NCBI RefSeq assembly: GCF_033283405.1
Contig: NZ_JAWMQR010000002.1
Location: 496,001-560,000, forward strand
Direction: 5' to 3'
Length of the DNA: 64,000 bases
Source of the DNA: Halioxenophilus sp033283405
GTDB taxonomy: Bacteria; Pseudomonadota; Gammaproteobacteria; Pseudomonadales; Cellvibrionaceae
The notes below the pieces were generated by a model, which was not told the origin of the DNA, did no database searches, and saw only the letters and a list, made by a program, of their open reading frames with translations. This document shows, piece by piece, positions 36,313 through 45,987 of this stretch (positions within the stretch are counted from its first letter, which is position 1; each line of letters starts with the position of its first letter). Both the position numbers and the translations under genes were made by a program.

Positions 36313-37349
36313 TCGCTTACCTCGGTTACAGGACGATACCAGGGCTGCTGCTCAATGACAGGCATCAGCTGCGCCAACAGTTCGCTGAGGGCGGCCAGCT
36401 CCGGGTAGCGGCCGGCGGTCTCCTGCACATAGTGCAGCACCAGCGGCAGATCCTGCAGATAACCCTGCTTGCCATCGCGCAGCGCCAGGCGAGCGAAAAT
36501 ACCCAGTACTTTAAGATGCCGCTGCAGGCCAGTGAGATCAAACCAGCGCAGGAACTGGGCTGGGTCAACCGCCGGCAAGAGACCGGCGTCGCTGGCCAGC
36601 TGCGCGTAGCAGAGCGCCCAGCGCTCCACCCGGGCGCGTGGCCACTGGCAATAGCAATCCTTCAACAGCGACACCACATCGTAGGTGAGCGGCCCCCACA
36701 CGGCACCCTGAAAGTCGATGACCGCCAGTGGCTGGCCGGGCTGCTCCAGCAGGTTGCGGGAGTGGTAGTCGCGGTGCACCAACACCTGCGGCTGAGCCAG
36801 GGCATTGGCCACCAGCTCAAAAAAGATCGGCTCCAGCACTGCTGGCTCCAATTCAACACCGAGCAGCTGGCCGGCAAACCACTCCGGCATCAGCGCCATC
36901 TCTGTCAGGAGCATGGCTGGGCTATAGCTGGGCAGGGCGATGCGATAGGGGCGCAGCTGCTGCAAAGTCATGAGCTCCATCAATGCCTGGGCGTAGAGAC
37001 AGTCGCTGTTTTCCGGCTGCTCCTGCAGACTCTGCCACAACAGCTGGTCGCCAAAGTCCTCCACCAGCAACCAGCCCCGGCTCAACTCCTGGGCATAGAT
37101 CACTGGGGTATGAACACCACCGCGACGCAGGCTATCGGCCAACTCTATAAAGAGGGCGCTGTTCTCGGTGGCCGGCGGCGCATCTACCGCCAGCACCGGC
37201 GGCACCAGGCCGGCCACGCGGAAGTAGCGGCGAAAGCCGGCGTCGCCACTGAGTGGCTGTAGTTGCAGGGTTGTTGTGGTTGGCCAACCCAAGCGGTCGG
37301 CGCTGGTCTGTACCCAGTCGAGCAGGGCTGTATCGGTTGTCGTTGTCAT
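36309..37349 (-). CDS. amgK: Anomeric N-acetylmuramate/N-acetylglucosamine kinase
   Basis: AmgK phosphorylates MurNAc and GlcNAc at C1, feeding MurU. The 346-residue protein has the aminoglycoside-phosphotransferase fold: GDAGFRRYFRV near the N-terminus, the catalytic HRDYHSRNLL, and the metal Asp in VIDFQGAVWGPLTYDV. The pair is divergent from lptD, as in Pseudomonas. Confidence 0.93.
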   Translation of the reverse strand: MTTTTDTALLDWVQTSADRLGWPTTTTLQLQPLSGDAGFRRYFRVAGLVPPVLAVDAPPATENSALFIELADSLRRGGVHTPVIYAQELSRGWLLVEDFGDQLLWQSLQEQPENSDCLYAQALMELMTLQQLRPYRIALPSYSPAMLLTEMALMPEWFAGQLLGVELEPAVLEPIFFELVANALAQPQVLVHRDYHSRNLLEQPGQPLAVIDFQGAVWGPLTYDVVSLLKDCYCQWPRARVERWALCYAQLASDAGLLPAVDPAQFLRWFDLTGLQRHLKVLGIFARLALRDGKQGYLQDLPLVLHYVQETAGRYPELAALSELLAQLMPVIEQQPWYRPVTEVSE

Positions 37350-37565
37350 ACAATTTTACGGTTCCACCCCAAGGTTCGTGTAAGCCTACCACAGGCCAGG
37401 CCCCTGCCAAGCCAGGCCTGCCTGGAAAAGTTTGGTCACGGCAATTCACTTTTTAGTGTGTGATTGACTTCAACTGTGACCACCCTTTCCGTAGAATCTG
37501 CGCCTGTTTGCCGAAGTCACCCTGTTTAGGCGCCCCCTAACCAAGCCCAATAAAGAGGAAAACCC

Positions 37566-40040
37566 TTGTCGAAAGCCAACCACCGGCGGCTCTCCCTCTC
37601 GCCCCTGCCCCTGTGTGTGGCACTGGCGTCCATTGCGTTATGCGCCCAAGCCGAGGACGACAAGGCACTGGTTGACTGGGTCTCCCCCTCACCAGCATCG
37701 GCTGATACCAATCCCGCCTGCCCCGGCTATTTTGTCGCCCCCGCAGCCAGCACCCCCGACGCCGAACAAGACCCCGGCACCTCAGCCCTGCGCGCCAGCG
37801 CCGACCGCTCCCGGGTGGAGCAGGATACGGTCATTCTCGAAGGCGATGTCCAGGCCAGCCAGGGCGGGCAGTCACTGTCGGCCAGCAAGTTGATCTTCGA
37901 CCGCACCACCGGCACCGCCGAGGTGAGCGGCGACGTGATCATTCGCGACGAGAAGAGCCGCATCGCCGCCGACCGGGGTTATATCAACAACAGCCAGGGC
38001 ACCGCCGAGCTGAACGGAATCGACCTGGTGGACTACACCACCCAGATGCGCACCAGCGCCGAACGGCTCAGCAAACATCGCGACACCACTCTGCACCTTA
38101 CCGGTGGCAGCCTGACGACCTGCCCACCGGGCCAAGAGTCGTGGCGCATCGAGGCCGAGTCGATCGATATTGGCGAGCAGAGCATCTGGGGGGTGGCCAA
38201 AAACCCGGTGTTCCGCTTCAAGGATATTCCCGTCTTTTGGCTGCCGTTTATGACCTTTCCGGCCAGCCAGGAGCGCCTCTCGGGCTTTCTCTACCCCACC
38301 GTCGGCTTCAGCGATAACGGCGGCCTGGACCTGGCCCTGCCCTACTATTTCAACCTGGCCCCCAATTACGACCTGCTGCTCAGCCCGCGCTATATCAACG
38401 ATCGCGGCGCGGCCCTGGAGGGGCAGTTCCGCCACCTGAGCCACCACTTTGAGTCCACCGTTGACTTTGCCGGCCTGAAGAGCGACCGCGGTATCGACGA
38501 CCGCAACGATCAATACCTGGTCGATGCCGGCATTATTGAACCCGGCGAGAGCAACCCCTTTATCAACCAGGATCGCTGGTTGTTATCCATTGACCAGGAA
38601 GGGGGCGCCAGCCGGGGTGAAGACACCTTTTGGTTCAGCACCATCGACTTCACCCGGGTGAGCGACCAAAACTACTTCCGCGACATCAACAACACCGCCA
38701 TTGATGTCTCCTCGCGCACCCATGTATTGCGCTACGGCGATGTCGGCCTTACCAGCGACCACTGGCTGGCCAAGGCCAGCACCAGCAGTTACCAGACCCT
38801 CGACTACCTCACTCTGGAGCCCTACCAGGAGCTGCCCAAGTTCAATCTCAACGGCCACTACTACTGGTCGGGCATCAGCGCCGACTTCAACCACGAGTGG
38901 GTAAGATTCGATCAACACAACGACTTCGACCGCTACGACCGCGCCGTCATTCGCGGCAATCGCACCCGGCTGGCCTACGATCTGACGCGCCCCATGGAGT
39001 CGGTGTGGGGCTTCTTCACCCCCGGCCTGCACCTGAAACACCTCGCCTACACCCTTGATGACCAGAATCTGCTGGCCGATGCCGACACCGAGCAGAGCTT
39101 TAGCGCCCTGCAGGGTAGTCTTGATGCAGGCCTCTTCTTTGAGCGGGAAAGCAGCGGGTTTAAGGGCGACTACACGCAGACCTTTGAGCCGCGCCTCTAC
39201 TATTTTTACAGCGACTACGTCGACCAGAGCGGGCTGTTTAACATCACCGCCGATGGCGGCGATGTCGATTTCGACACCTCCGACATCACCTTCAGTTACA
39301 ACCAGCTGTTTCGCAACAGCCGCTTCGCCGGCGGCGACCGCATCGACGATGACAACCGCCTGTCGGTGGGGCTGACCAGCCGCTTTATCGATAACGCCAC
39401 CGGCCGCCAATGGTTGAGCGCCAGCCTCGGCCAGATATTCTACTTTGCCGACCGCCGCACCTTCGTCCACAACGAATCGCCCAGCGAGCAGAACCGCTCG
39501 TTTATTGCCGGCGAGCTGACCACCAGCTTCAACTCCCGCTTTAATTGGGCGACCAGCCTGATCTACGACGAAGATGAGCAGGTGATGAGCGAGGGGCGAA
39601 CCGCCCTGCGCTACCTGGACGACCGGCACCGGCTGCTCAATATCGGCTACACCTACCGCCGCCGCGGCACCACCACACTCAACGAAACCATCGTCAATAA
39701 CGATGTCCGGCAGAGTGATATTTCGTTTATTCTGCCGCTCTCCGAGCAGGTCAATTTCATTGGCCGCAACCTCCACGATTTTACTTTTGACCGGGAACTG
39801 GATACCTTCTCTGGCCTCGAATACAACAGCTGCTGCTACCGGGCTCGGTTGGTATGGCGCCGCTGGATAAGCAATGACCTGTCCCGCGTGGTGGCGGACG
39901 ATGACCTGAACTACAAACGCGGCATCTTCTTCGATATCCAATTCAAAGGTTTTGGCGGCAGCACCGGCAAATACTACAAACTCATGTCGGACACCATTCC
40001 CGGTTTCACCGAGCGGGAGCAGGCTGTTTTCCCCGATTAA
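37566..40040 (+). CDS. lptD: LPS-assembly protein LptD
   Basis: LptD is the outer-membrane barrel that inserts lipopolysaccharide with LptE. The TTG start at 37566 has AGAGG about 8 nt upstream. A signal peptide (LPLCVALASIALCAQA) is followed by the OstA/jellyroll domain (residues ~80-210, with TVILEGDVQASQGGQSLSA) and a large beta-barrel. Paired Cys residues occur early (C58, C179 region) and late (SCCYRARLVW), as needed for the inter-domain disulfides. It has 824 residues and heads the lptD-surA-pdxA-rsmA-apaG-apaH operon. Confidence 0.95.
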   Translation: MSKANHRRLSLSPLPLCVALASIALCAQAEDDKALVDWVSPSPASADTNPACPGYFVAPAASTPDAEQDPGTSALRASADRSRVEQDTVILEGDVQASQGGQSLSASKLIFDRTTGTAEVSGDVIIRDEKSRIAADRGYINNSQGTAELNGIDLVDYTTQMRTSAERLSKHRDTTLHLTGGSLTTCPPGQESWRIEAESIDIGEQSIWGVAKNPVFRFKDIPVFWLPFMTFPASQERLSGFLYPTVGFSDNGGLDLALPYYFNLAPNYDLLLSPRYINDRGAALEGQFRHLSHHFESTVDFAGLKSDRGIDDRNDQYLVDAGIIEPGESNPFINQDRWLLSIDQEGGASRGEDTFWFSTIDFTRVSDQNYFRDINNTAIDVSSRTHVLRYGDVGLTSDHWLAKASTSSYQTLDYLTLEPYQELPKFNLNGHYYWSGISADFNHEWVRFDQHNDFDRYDRAVIRGNRTRLAYDLTRPMESVWGFFTPGLHLKHLAYTLDDQNLLADADTEQSFSALQGSLDAGLFFERESSGFKGDYTQTFEPRLYYFYSDYVDQSGLFNITADGGDVDFDTSDITFSYNQLFRNSRFAGGDRIDDDNRLSVGLTSRFIDNATGRQWLSASLGQIFYFADRRTFVHNESPSEQNRSFIAGELTTSFNSRFNWATSLIYDEDEQVMSEGRTALRYLDDRHRLLNIGYTYRRRGTTTLNETIVNNDVRQSDISFILPLSEQVNFIGRNLHDFTFDRELDTFSGLEYNSCCYRARLVWRRWISNDLSRVVADDDLNYKRGIFFDIQFKGFGGSTGKYYKLMSDTIPGFTEREQAVFPD

Positions 40041-41398
40041 TGTTAGATGTTTATATGATTTCACTTCGCAAGCTTCTCCCCACCCTGTTGCCAAGCCGCC
40101 AGGTGTCGACCCGCTCACGCCGGCTGTTGGCCGCCTTGTCCCTGGCCGGCCTAATTGGCGCGCCGTTGGTTGGCCAGGCCAAAATTGAAGACCTCGACCA
40201 CGTGGTTGCGGTGGTGGACGAAGATGTGGTGATGGCCAGCGAGTTGGATCACCAACTGGCTCAGGTACGCAACCAGATTAAATCCCGTGGCTCACTGCCA
40301 CCCGACGATGTCCTGCGTGAGCAGGTGCTTGAACACCTGATTGTGCAACGTCTGCAGCTGTCCCTGGCCGAGCGCATGGGCATGGATGTGACCGATGCCG
40401 AAATTGACCAGACCGTGGAACGCATGCGCGCCTCGAACAAGCTCGGCCCGGATCAATTCCTCGCCAAGCTGGCCGAAGATGGCCTCACTCTCGATGCTCT
40501 GCGCCAACAGCTGCGCGATGAACTGCTGGTACAGAAGGTGCAGCAGGCACGTGTCTATTACCGCATTCAGATTACCGACCAGGAGGTGGACAACTTCCTC
40601 AACTCTGAGGAGGGCAAATTCTGGCTCTCCCCCGAGTACGATCTGGGCCACATCCTGGTCGCCTTCTCGGGCAACGGCCGCGGCGAAGATTTAACCAACA
40701 CCCAGGCCAGGGCCCAAACCATCTATCGCGAACTGCAAAAGGGTGGCGACTTCCAGGCCTTGGCGGTGAGCCACTCCAGCGGCCAAAACGCCCTGCAGGG
40801 CGGTGCCCTCGGTTGGCGCAAGGCGGTGGAGCTGCCCACACTGTTCAGCGAGCAGCTTGACGGCAAGGGTGTCGGCGACGTCACCGAGCCGTTCAAAAGT
40901 GGGGCCGGCTTCCATATTTTGAAGATCTACAATCGCCGCGGTGCCGAACAGACGGTAGTACCACAGGCCAAGGTGCGTCACATTCTGATTAAGCCTTCAG
41001 AGATTCTCAGCGACGAACAGGCCTACAACAAACTGATCGACCTGCGTCAGCAGGTATTGGATGGCGCCGACTTCTCAGCGCTGGCCAAGGAGAACTCCGA
41101 GGATATCGGCTCCATGCTGGCCGGTGGCGACCTGGGTTGGTCTCTGCCCGGTAAATTTGTGCCTGAATTTGAGCAGGTGCTGGAACAGACCAAGGTGGGC
41201 GAGGTGAGCCAACCCTTCCGCAGCCAGTTTGGCTGGCACATCCTGACGGTGGATGATCGCCGCAACGAAAACATGACCGACACCGTCATTCGCAACCAGG
41301 CGATCAACCTGCTGCGCAGCCGGCGCTTCAATGAAGAGCTGGATATCTGGCTACAAGAACTGCGCTCCCAGGCCTATGTCGAAACCAAGCTCCGCTAA
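40040..41398 (+). CDS. surA: Periplasmic chaperone/peptidyl-prolyl isomerase SurA
   Basis: SurA escorts outer-membrane proteins, including LptD, across the periplasm. ATG overlaps the lptD stop (TAATG). A signal peptide ending at GQA is followed by the SurA N-domain (IEDLDHVVAVVDEDVVMASELD) and two parvulin domains (around residues 190-290 and 300-400; each with a GGxLGW motif). It has 452 residues. Confidence 0.96.
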   Translation: MLDVYMISLRKLLPTLLPSRQVSTRSRRLLAALSLAGLIGAPLVGQAKIEDLDHVVAVVDEDVVMASELDHQLAQVRNQIKSRGSLPPDDVLREQVLEHLIVQRLQLSLAERMGMDVTDAEIDQTVERMRASNKLGPDQFLAKLAEDGLTLDALRQQLRDELLVQKVQQARVYYRIQITDQEVDNFLNSEEGKFWLSPEYDLGHILVAFSGNGRGEDLTNTQARAQTIYRELQKGGDFQALAVSHSSGQNALQGGALGWRKAVELPTLFSEQLDGKGVGDVTEPFKSGAGFHILKIYNRRGAEQTVVPQAKVRHILIKPSEILSDEQAYNKLIDLRQQVLDGADFSALAKENSEDIGSMLAGGDLGWSLPGKFVPEFEQVLEQTKVGEVSQPFRSQFGWHILTVDDRRNENMTDTVIRNQAINLLRSRRFNEELDIWLQELRSQAYVETKLR

Positions 41399-42392
41399 CC
41401 CGCTCCGACCCCGCCTGGCGCTAACGCCGGGCGAACCCGCCGGCATCGGCCCCGACCTGGTTGTGCAGCTGGCGCAACAGACACAAGTCGCCGACCTGGT
41501 GGTCATCAGCAACCACCAGCTGCTTGAAGAGCGCGCCCAAAGCCTGGGGCTACCCATCCGCCTGCGCGCCTTCGACGCCCTCGACACCACTCCCTGCGCT
41601 ACCGGCGAGCTGCTGCTGATCGACCAGCCATTGGCCGCGCCCGCCTGCGCCGGCCAGCTGAATGCCGCCAATGCCCGCTTTGTACTCAGCTGTCTGGATG
41701 TGGCTATTGACCACTGTCTGGCCGGCCGCCTACAGGGGCTGGTTACCGGCCCGGTGCACAAGGGTATTATCAACGACGCCGGAATCCCATTCAGTGGCCA
41801 TACCGAATACCTGGCCACCAAAACCAGCACTGAGCGGGTGGTGATGATGCTCGCCACCGCCGGCCTGCGGGTGGCCCTGGCCACCACCCACCTGCCGCTG
41901 CGGGAGGTGTCCGACGCCATCACCCCCGACGCCCTGCACCAGACCCTAACCATTCTGCACGCCGACCTGGAACAGAAATTTGGCCTGAAATCGCCCCGCA
42001 TTCTGGTGTGTGGCCTCAACCCCCACGCCGGCGAGGGGGGCCACCTCGGTCGCGAAGAGCTGGAGGTGATCAGCCCGGTAGTCGAGCAGTTGCAACAACA
42101 GGGCATGTTGCTGCAAGGGCCATTGCCGGCCGATACCGCCTTTACCCCCAGCCACCTGGCCCAGGCCGATGCTGTGCTCGCCATGTATCACGACCAGGGT
42201 CTGCCGGTATTGAAATACAAAGGTTTTCACCGCTCAGTTAACATCACCCTGGGGCTGCCCATTGTGCGCACCTCGGTCGACCATGGTACCGCCCTGGAGC
42301 TCGCCGGCAGCGGCCGCGCCAACACTGGCAGCCTGGCCGAAGCCATTGACCAGGCCCTCGCCATGGTTAATATGGGCGCCGTTAACGCCTGA
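41376..42392 (+). CDS. pdxA: 4-hydroxythreonine-4-phosphate dehydrogenase
   Basis: PdxA works in de novo pyridoxal phosphate synthesis, the cofactor of HemL. ATG at 41376 lies inside the last 23 nt of surA, giving 338 residues. Metal and substrate motifs: LTPGEPAGIGPDL, TGPVHKGIINDAGIPFSGHTEYLA, CGLNPHAGEGG, AMYHDQGLPVLKYKGF and the closing VDHGTALELAG. Confidence 0.96.
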   Translation: MSKPSSANPLRPRLALTPGEPAGIGPDLVVQLAQQTQVADLVVISNHQLLEERAQSLGLPIRLRAFDALDTTPCATGELLLIDQPLAAPACAGQLNAANARFVLSCLDVAIDHCLAGRLQGLVTGPVHKGIINDAGIPFSGHTEYLATKTSTERVVMMLATAGLRVALATTHLPLREVSDAITPDALHQTLTILHADLEQKFGLKSPRILVCGLNPHAGEGGHLGREELEVISPVVEQLQQQGMLLQGPLPADTAFTPSHLAQADAVLAMYHDQGLPVLKYKGFHRSVNITLGLPIVRTSVDHGTALELAGSGRANTGSLAEAIDQALAMVNMGAVNA

Positions 42393-42414
42393 TCACCCCG
42401 CTCCTGGAATCCAC

Positions 42415-43203
42415 ATGCACAAAGCCCGTAAACGCTTCGGCCAGAATTTTTTGCACGACCCGAGCGTCATCGCCCACATCGTCGACTCTATAGCGGTTCG
42501 GGAAGAGGACAACCTGGTGGAGATTGGCCCGGGCAAGGGGGCTATCACAGCGCTGCTGCTGCAGAGGGCGAAAACCCTCAATGTGGTGGAGCTGGACCGG
42601 GACCTGATCCCCATTCTGCTGGCTCAGTTTGCCAACTACGCCGGCTTTAAAATTCACCAGGCCGACGCTCTTAAATTTGATTTCGCCAGCCTCTGGTCGG
42701 CCGGCCACCCCCTGCGCATCGTCGGCAACCTGCCCTACAACATCTCCACACCCCTGATTTTCCATCTGCTGGCGCTGGGTGACCGAGTGCAGGATATGCA
42801 CTTCATGCTGCAAAAGGAGGTGGTTGAACGGATGGCGGCGGAACCCGGCAATAAAAGCTACGGTCGGCTGAGCATCATGACTCAATACCACTGCCGGGTG
42901 GACCAGTTGTTTAATGTGCCACCGGAGTGTTTTGTGCCCCGCCCCAAGGTCGATTCCGCGATTGTTCGGCTCACCCCGCGCCCGGCACCGGAGCTACCCG
43001 CCACGGATGTCCGCGAGCTCGACAAGCTGGTAACCACTGCCTTCCAACAACGGCGCAAAACCCTGCGCAACGCCCTGCGCAGCTGGCTTTCGGAAGCAGA
43101 ATTTGAGCAGCTGGGTATCAACCCGGGGGCGCGCCCGGAGACCATCTGCGGTATCGACTATGTGCGGATGAGCAATTACTGCCAGAGCCGGCCAGCCGCC
43201 TAA
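42415..43203 (+). CDS. rsmA: 16S rRNA dimethyladenosine transferase (KsgA)
   Basis: RsmA dimethylates A1518/A1519 of 16S rRNA. ATG at 42415 gives 262 residues starting MHKARKRFGQNFLHD. The SAM motif LVEIGPGKGAIT, the acidic ELDRDL and the catalytic NLPYN are present. Same strand, 22 nt after pdxA. Confidence 0.97.
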   Translation: MHKARKRFGQNFLHDPSVIAHIVDSIAVREEDNLVEIGPGKGAITALLLQRAKTLNVVELDRDLIPILLAQFANYAGFKIHQADALKFDFASLWSAGHPLRIVGNLPYNISTPLIFHLLALGDRVQDMHFMLQKEVVERMAAEPGNKSYGRLSIMTQYHCRVDQLFNVPPECFVPRPKVDSAIVRLTPRPAPELPATDVRELDKLVTTAFQQRRKTLRNALRSWLSEAEFEQLGINPGARPETICGIDYVRMSNYCQSRPAA

Positions 43204-43343
43204 ACCCGGCGTTGTAAAATCGGGTATTGGCGAGTGATGACTCCCCACAAAGTTAGCAGTACACTGGAGCGATCAAACCTGGACCTAGACGGCATCAGAC
43301 TGGTTTGCCAGTGGCTGCCCGCTGTAATTGAGAAGAGTTATCC

Positions 43344-43718
43344 ATGCCAGCCAATCCCATAGACGTTCTCGTTAAGACCCACTATATAGCCGAGCAGAGT
43401 GATCCAGCGGACCACCGCTTTGTCTACGCCTACACCGTCACTATTCGCAACCAGAGTGATATCCCCACACAACTGATCAGCCGCCACTGGCGCATCACCA
43501 ACGGTGATAACAGCGTACAGGAGGTGCGCGGCGATGGCGTTGTCGGCGAACAACCACACCTGGACCCAGGCGAAGAGTTCACCTACACCAGCGGCGTCGT
43601 CCTGGAAACCGAGTACGGCACCATGGAGGGTAGCTATCAGATGGTGACCGATGACGGCGCCACCTTCGATGCACCGGTCCCCACCTTTGCCCTGGTACCA
43701 CCGCACGCACTGCACTAG
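43344..43718 (+). CDS. apaG: ApaG domain protein
   Basis: ApaG is a small immunoglobulin-like-fold protein of unclear function. The 124 residues contain YTVTIRNQSDIPTQLISRHW and GVVGEQPHLDPGEEFTYTSG, the family core. It precedes apaH by 9 nt. Confidence 0.96.
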   Translation: MPANPIDVLVKTHYIAEQSDPADHRFVYAYTVTIRNQSDIPTQLISRHWRITNGDNSVQEVRGDGVVGEQPHLDPGEEFTYTSGVVLETEYGTMEGSYQMVTDDGATFDAPVPTFALVPPHALH

Positions 43719-43727
43719 TATCGGCCC

Positions 43728-44543
43728 ATGCCTACCTACGCCGTGGGCGACCTACAAGGTTGCCTGGACCCACTGCTTTGCCTGCTGCAAGAGGTAAAAT
43801 TTGATCCCACCAGGGATCGACTATGGCTGGTGGGTGACTTGGTTAATCGCGGGCCGAAATCGGCCGAAACCCTGGCCTACCTCTACGACCTACGCGACTG
43901 CGTAGTGTGTGTGCTGGGTAATCACGACCTGCACCTGCTGGCCTACGCCTTCGGCCACCGCAAGGCTTCCCGCAGTGACACGCTGCACACCATTCTGGAA
44001 CACCCCGAACACCACCAGTGGCTGGCGTGGTTACGCCAAATGCCCTTAGTCCACTGGGACGAATCGCTCGGTTACGCGCTGGTGCATGCCGGCATCCCCC
44101 CACAGTGGAGCATTGCTGCTGCCCTGGCGCGCAGCGCTGAAGTGGAAGAGGTACTGCGTGACGACAGCCAGTTTGAAAACTTCCTGGCCAATATGTATGG
44201 CAACAAGCCACTGATCTGGAGTGATGAATTACAAGGCTTTGAGCGTTTGCGAGTAATCACCAACTACTTCACCCGCATGCGCTTTTGTAAAGCCGATGGC
44301 GAATTGGAATTAACCTCAAAAGAGGAGCCCGGGCACGCCCCGGTGGGCTATCAACCCTGGTTTCAACACTACCTGGCCAAACCCGACAATCCACCGGTAA
44401 TCTTTGGCCACTGGGCAGCACTGAATGGCGAAACCCACAGCCACAAGGCCATTGGCCTGGATACCGGTTGCGTGTGGGGCAACCGGCTCACCCTGCTCTG
44501 CCTGGAAGACGGCCGTCGCTGGCAGTGCCGTTGCCCTTCATAG
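43728..44543 (+). CDS. apaH: Diadenosine tetraphosphatase
   Basis: ApaH hydrolyses Ap4A symmetrically and can decap Np4-RNAs. The calcineurin-like metallophosphatase motifs are complete: GDLQGC, GDLVNRGP, LGNHDLH, VHAGI and FGHWAALNG. It has 271 residues. Last gene of the lptD operon, convergent with galE. Confidence 0.97.
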   Translation: MPTYAVGDLQGCLDPLLCLLQEVKFDPTRDRLWLVGDLVNRGPKSAETLAYLYDLRDCVVCVLGNHDLHLLAYAFGHRKASRSDTLHTILEHPEHHQWLAWLRQMPLVHWDESLGYALVHAGIPPQWSIAAALARSAEVEEVLRDDSQFENFLANMYGNKPLIWSDELQGFERLRVITNYFTRMRFCKADGELELTSKEEPGHAPVGYQPWFQHYLAKPDNPPVIFGHWAALNGETHSHKAIGLDTGCVWGNRLTLLCLEDGRRWQCRCPS

Positions 44544-44571
44544 GCCGCCCCAGAGTTCGACCCCAGCGAAG

Positions 44572-45594
44572 CTAGTCACCATAGCCATTGGGATTGTTCG
44601 ATTGCCAACGCCAGGTATCGGCGACCATTGCCTCCAAGCCCAGCTCAACCTCCCACTCCAGTTCCAACTTCGCCTTGCTGGCATCGGCATAGAACTCTGC
44701 CAAGTCGCCAGCCCGGCGCGGTAGCACCTGGTAGGGAATAGGCTTGCCACACGCCTGCTCATAGGCGGCGACCATCTCCAGCACACTCAGCCCACGGCCG
44801 GCACCTAGGTTATACACCTGCCAACCGGCGCTAGCGGCAAACAGCTTGTTGAGGGCCGCCAGATGCCCCCGCGCCAGGTCCACCACATGAATATAATCGC
44901 GCACCCCTGTGCCATCGCGAGTGGGGTAGTCGTCACCAAACACCCCCAGATAGTCCCGCTTACCAACACTTACCTGCGCGATGTAAGGCAGCAGATTATT
45001 GGGTATGCCGTTGGGATCTTCACCGATCAAACCGCTCGGGTGGGCACCAATGGGATTGAAATAACGCAGCAGAGAGACCCGCCAGGGGGAATCGGGCTTG
45101 GCGCAAACGTCTTTGAGGATCTCCTCCACCATCAACTTGGTGCGGCCATAAACATTGCTGGCCGCTGTTGGCAGAGTTTCCACATAGGGAATTGGCGCTT
45201 TTTCGCCATACACAGTTGCCGAGGAACTGAAGACAATATTGGTACAGCCAAAGGCTTCCATCACCTCGGCCAAGGTTACCGTTCCTGCCACATTATTGTC
45301 ATAGTAGCGCAGCGGCTGCTCGGCGGACTCACCCACCGCCTTAAGACCGGCAAAGTGGATCACACCGGCAATGCTATTTTCACTGAACAGCGCTTCCAAT
45401 GCCCCCCGATCACGAATATCAGCGCGGACAAACTGCAACGTTTTGCCAGTGATTCTTTCCACCCGCTGCAGTGCTTCAAGCTTACTGTTTTCAAGGTTGT
45501 CGAGGACAATCAGTTCGTAGCCGGCCTGCAGCAGCTCAACGCAGGTATGACTGCCGATATAGCCCGCGCCCCCGGTAACCAAAATCTTTCCCAT
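44572..45594 (-). CDS. galE: UDP-glucose 4-epimerase
   Basis: GalE interconverts UDP-glucose and UDP-galactose (or the N-acetyl forms) for surface polysaccharide. The NAD motif TGGAGYIGSH, the SSSATVYG serine region and the catalytic YGRTK are present. ATG at 45594 (MGKILVTGG) is preferred over an ATG six codons upstream. It has 340 residues and no other sugar genes beside it. Confidence 0.94.
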   Translation of the reverse strand: MGKILVTGGAGYIGSHTCVELLQAGYELIVLDNLENSKLEALQRVERITGKTLQFVRADIRDRGALEALFSENSIAGVIHFAGLKAVGESAEQPLRYYDNNVAGTVTLAEVMEAFGCTNIVFSSSATVYGEKAPIPYVETLPTAASNVYGRTKLMVEEILKDVCAKPDSPWRVSLLRYFNPIGAHPSGLIGEDPNGIPNNLLPYIAQVSVGKRDYLGVFGDDYPTRDGTGVRDYIHVVDLARGHLAALNKLFAASAGWQVYNLGAGRGLSVLEMVAAYEQACGKPIPYQVLPRRAGDLAEFYADASKAKLELEWEVELGLEAMVADTWRWQSNNPNGYGD

Positions 45595-45987
45595 GTTTAA
45601 TTTATTCCGCATCCGATTAATTTTTTTTCCGATCTTTTTATTGCAGTTTCTATTGCAATGATCAAATAATAAATGTATTCATGAAGTCATTACAGTCCGG
45701 CTACCGCCTCCCGGTCAACCGTTCATAGGTGAACAACGTACTCTTGTCCGTTACCTGAACTAAACGCACCAGACGTTGTTATAAGTTGCATGTGAGGAGA
45801 AAGCCCACGCGGAACAAAATTCGCTACCAGCGACGGCACAGGTTAGTGGTGCATCAATCGCGCGGTGAACTCAAAGGTTTCCGCTATGATTAAAACAGGG
45901 TCCTGTTTTGGTCAGCACCGCCCTCCGACCCTATGACGGGTCTCTAACCGCCCGCCGCTCCCATCAAATCGCAAGAGGATGCATTAG
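45595..45987. promoter_or_regulatory. Divergent galE / yeaG promoter region with sigma-S-like element
   Basis: No gene is seen in these 393 bp. On the plus strand CTATGATTAA at 45884-45893 matches the sigma-S extended -10 (CTATACTTAA) at 8 of 10 positions. It runs straight into the inverted repeat AAAACAGG-GT-CCTGTTTT (45892-45909), around the expected start site, and a second hairpin GACCC-TATGAC-GGGTC lies further down. E. coli yeaGH is RpoS-dependent, so a stress promoter is expected here. Confidence 0.5.

Noticed and set aside
38583..40118. 511-codon minus-strand ORF opposite lptD
   Set aside because: A shadow of the GC-rich lptD frame; no family features, no ribosome binding site, and lptD is certain.
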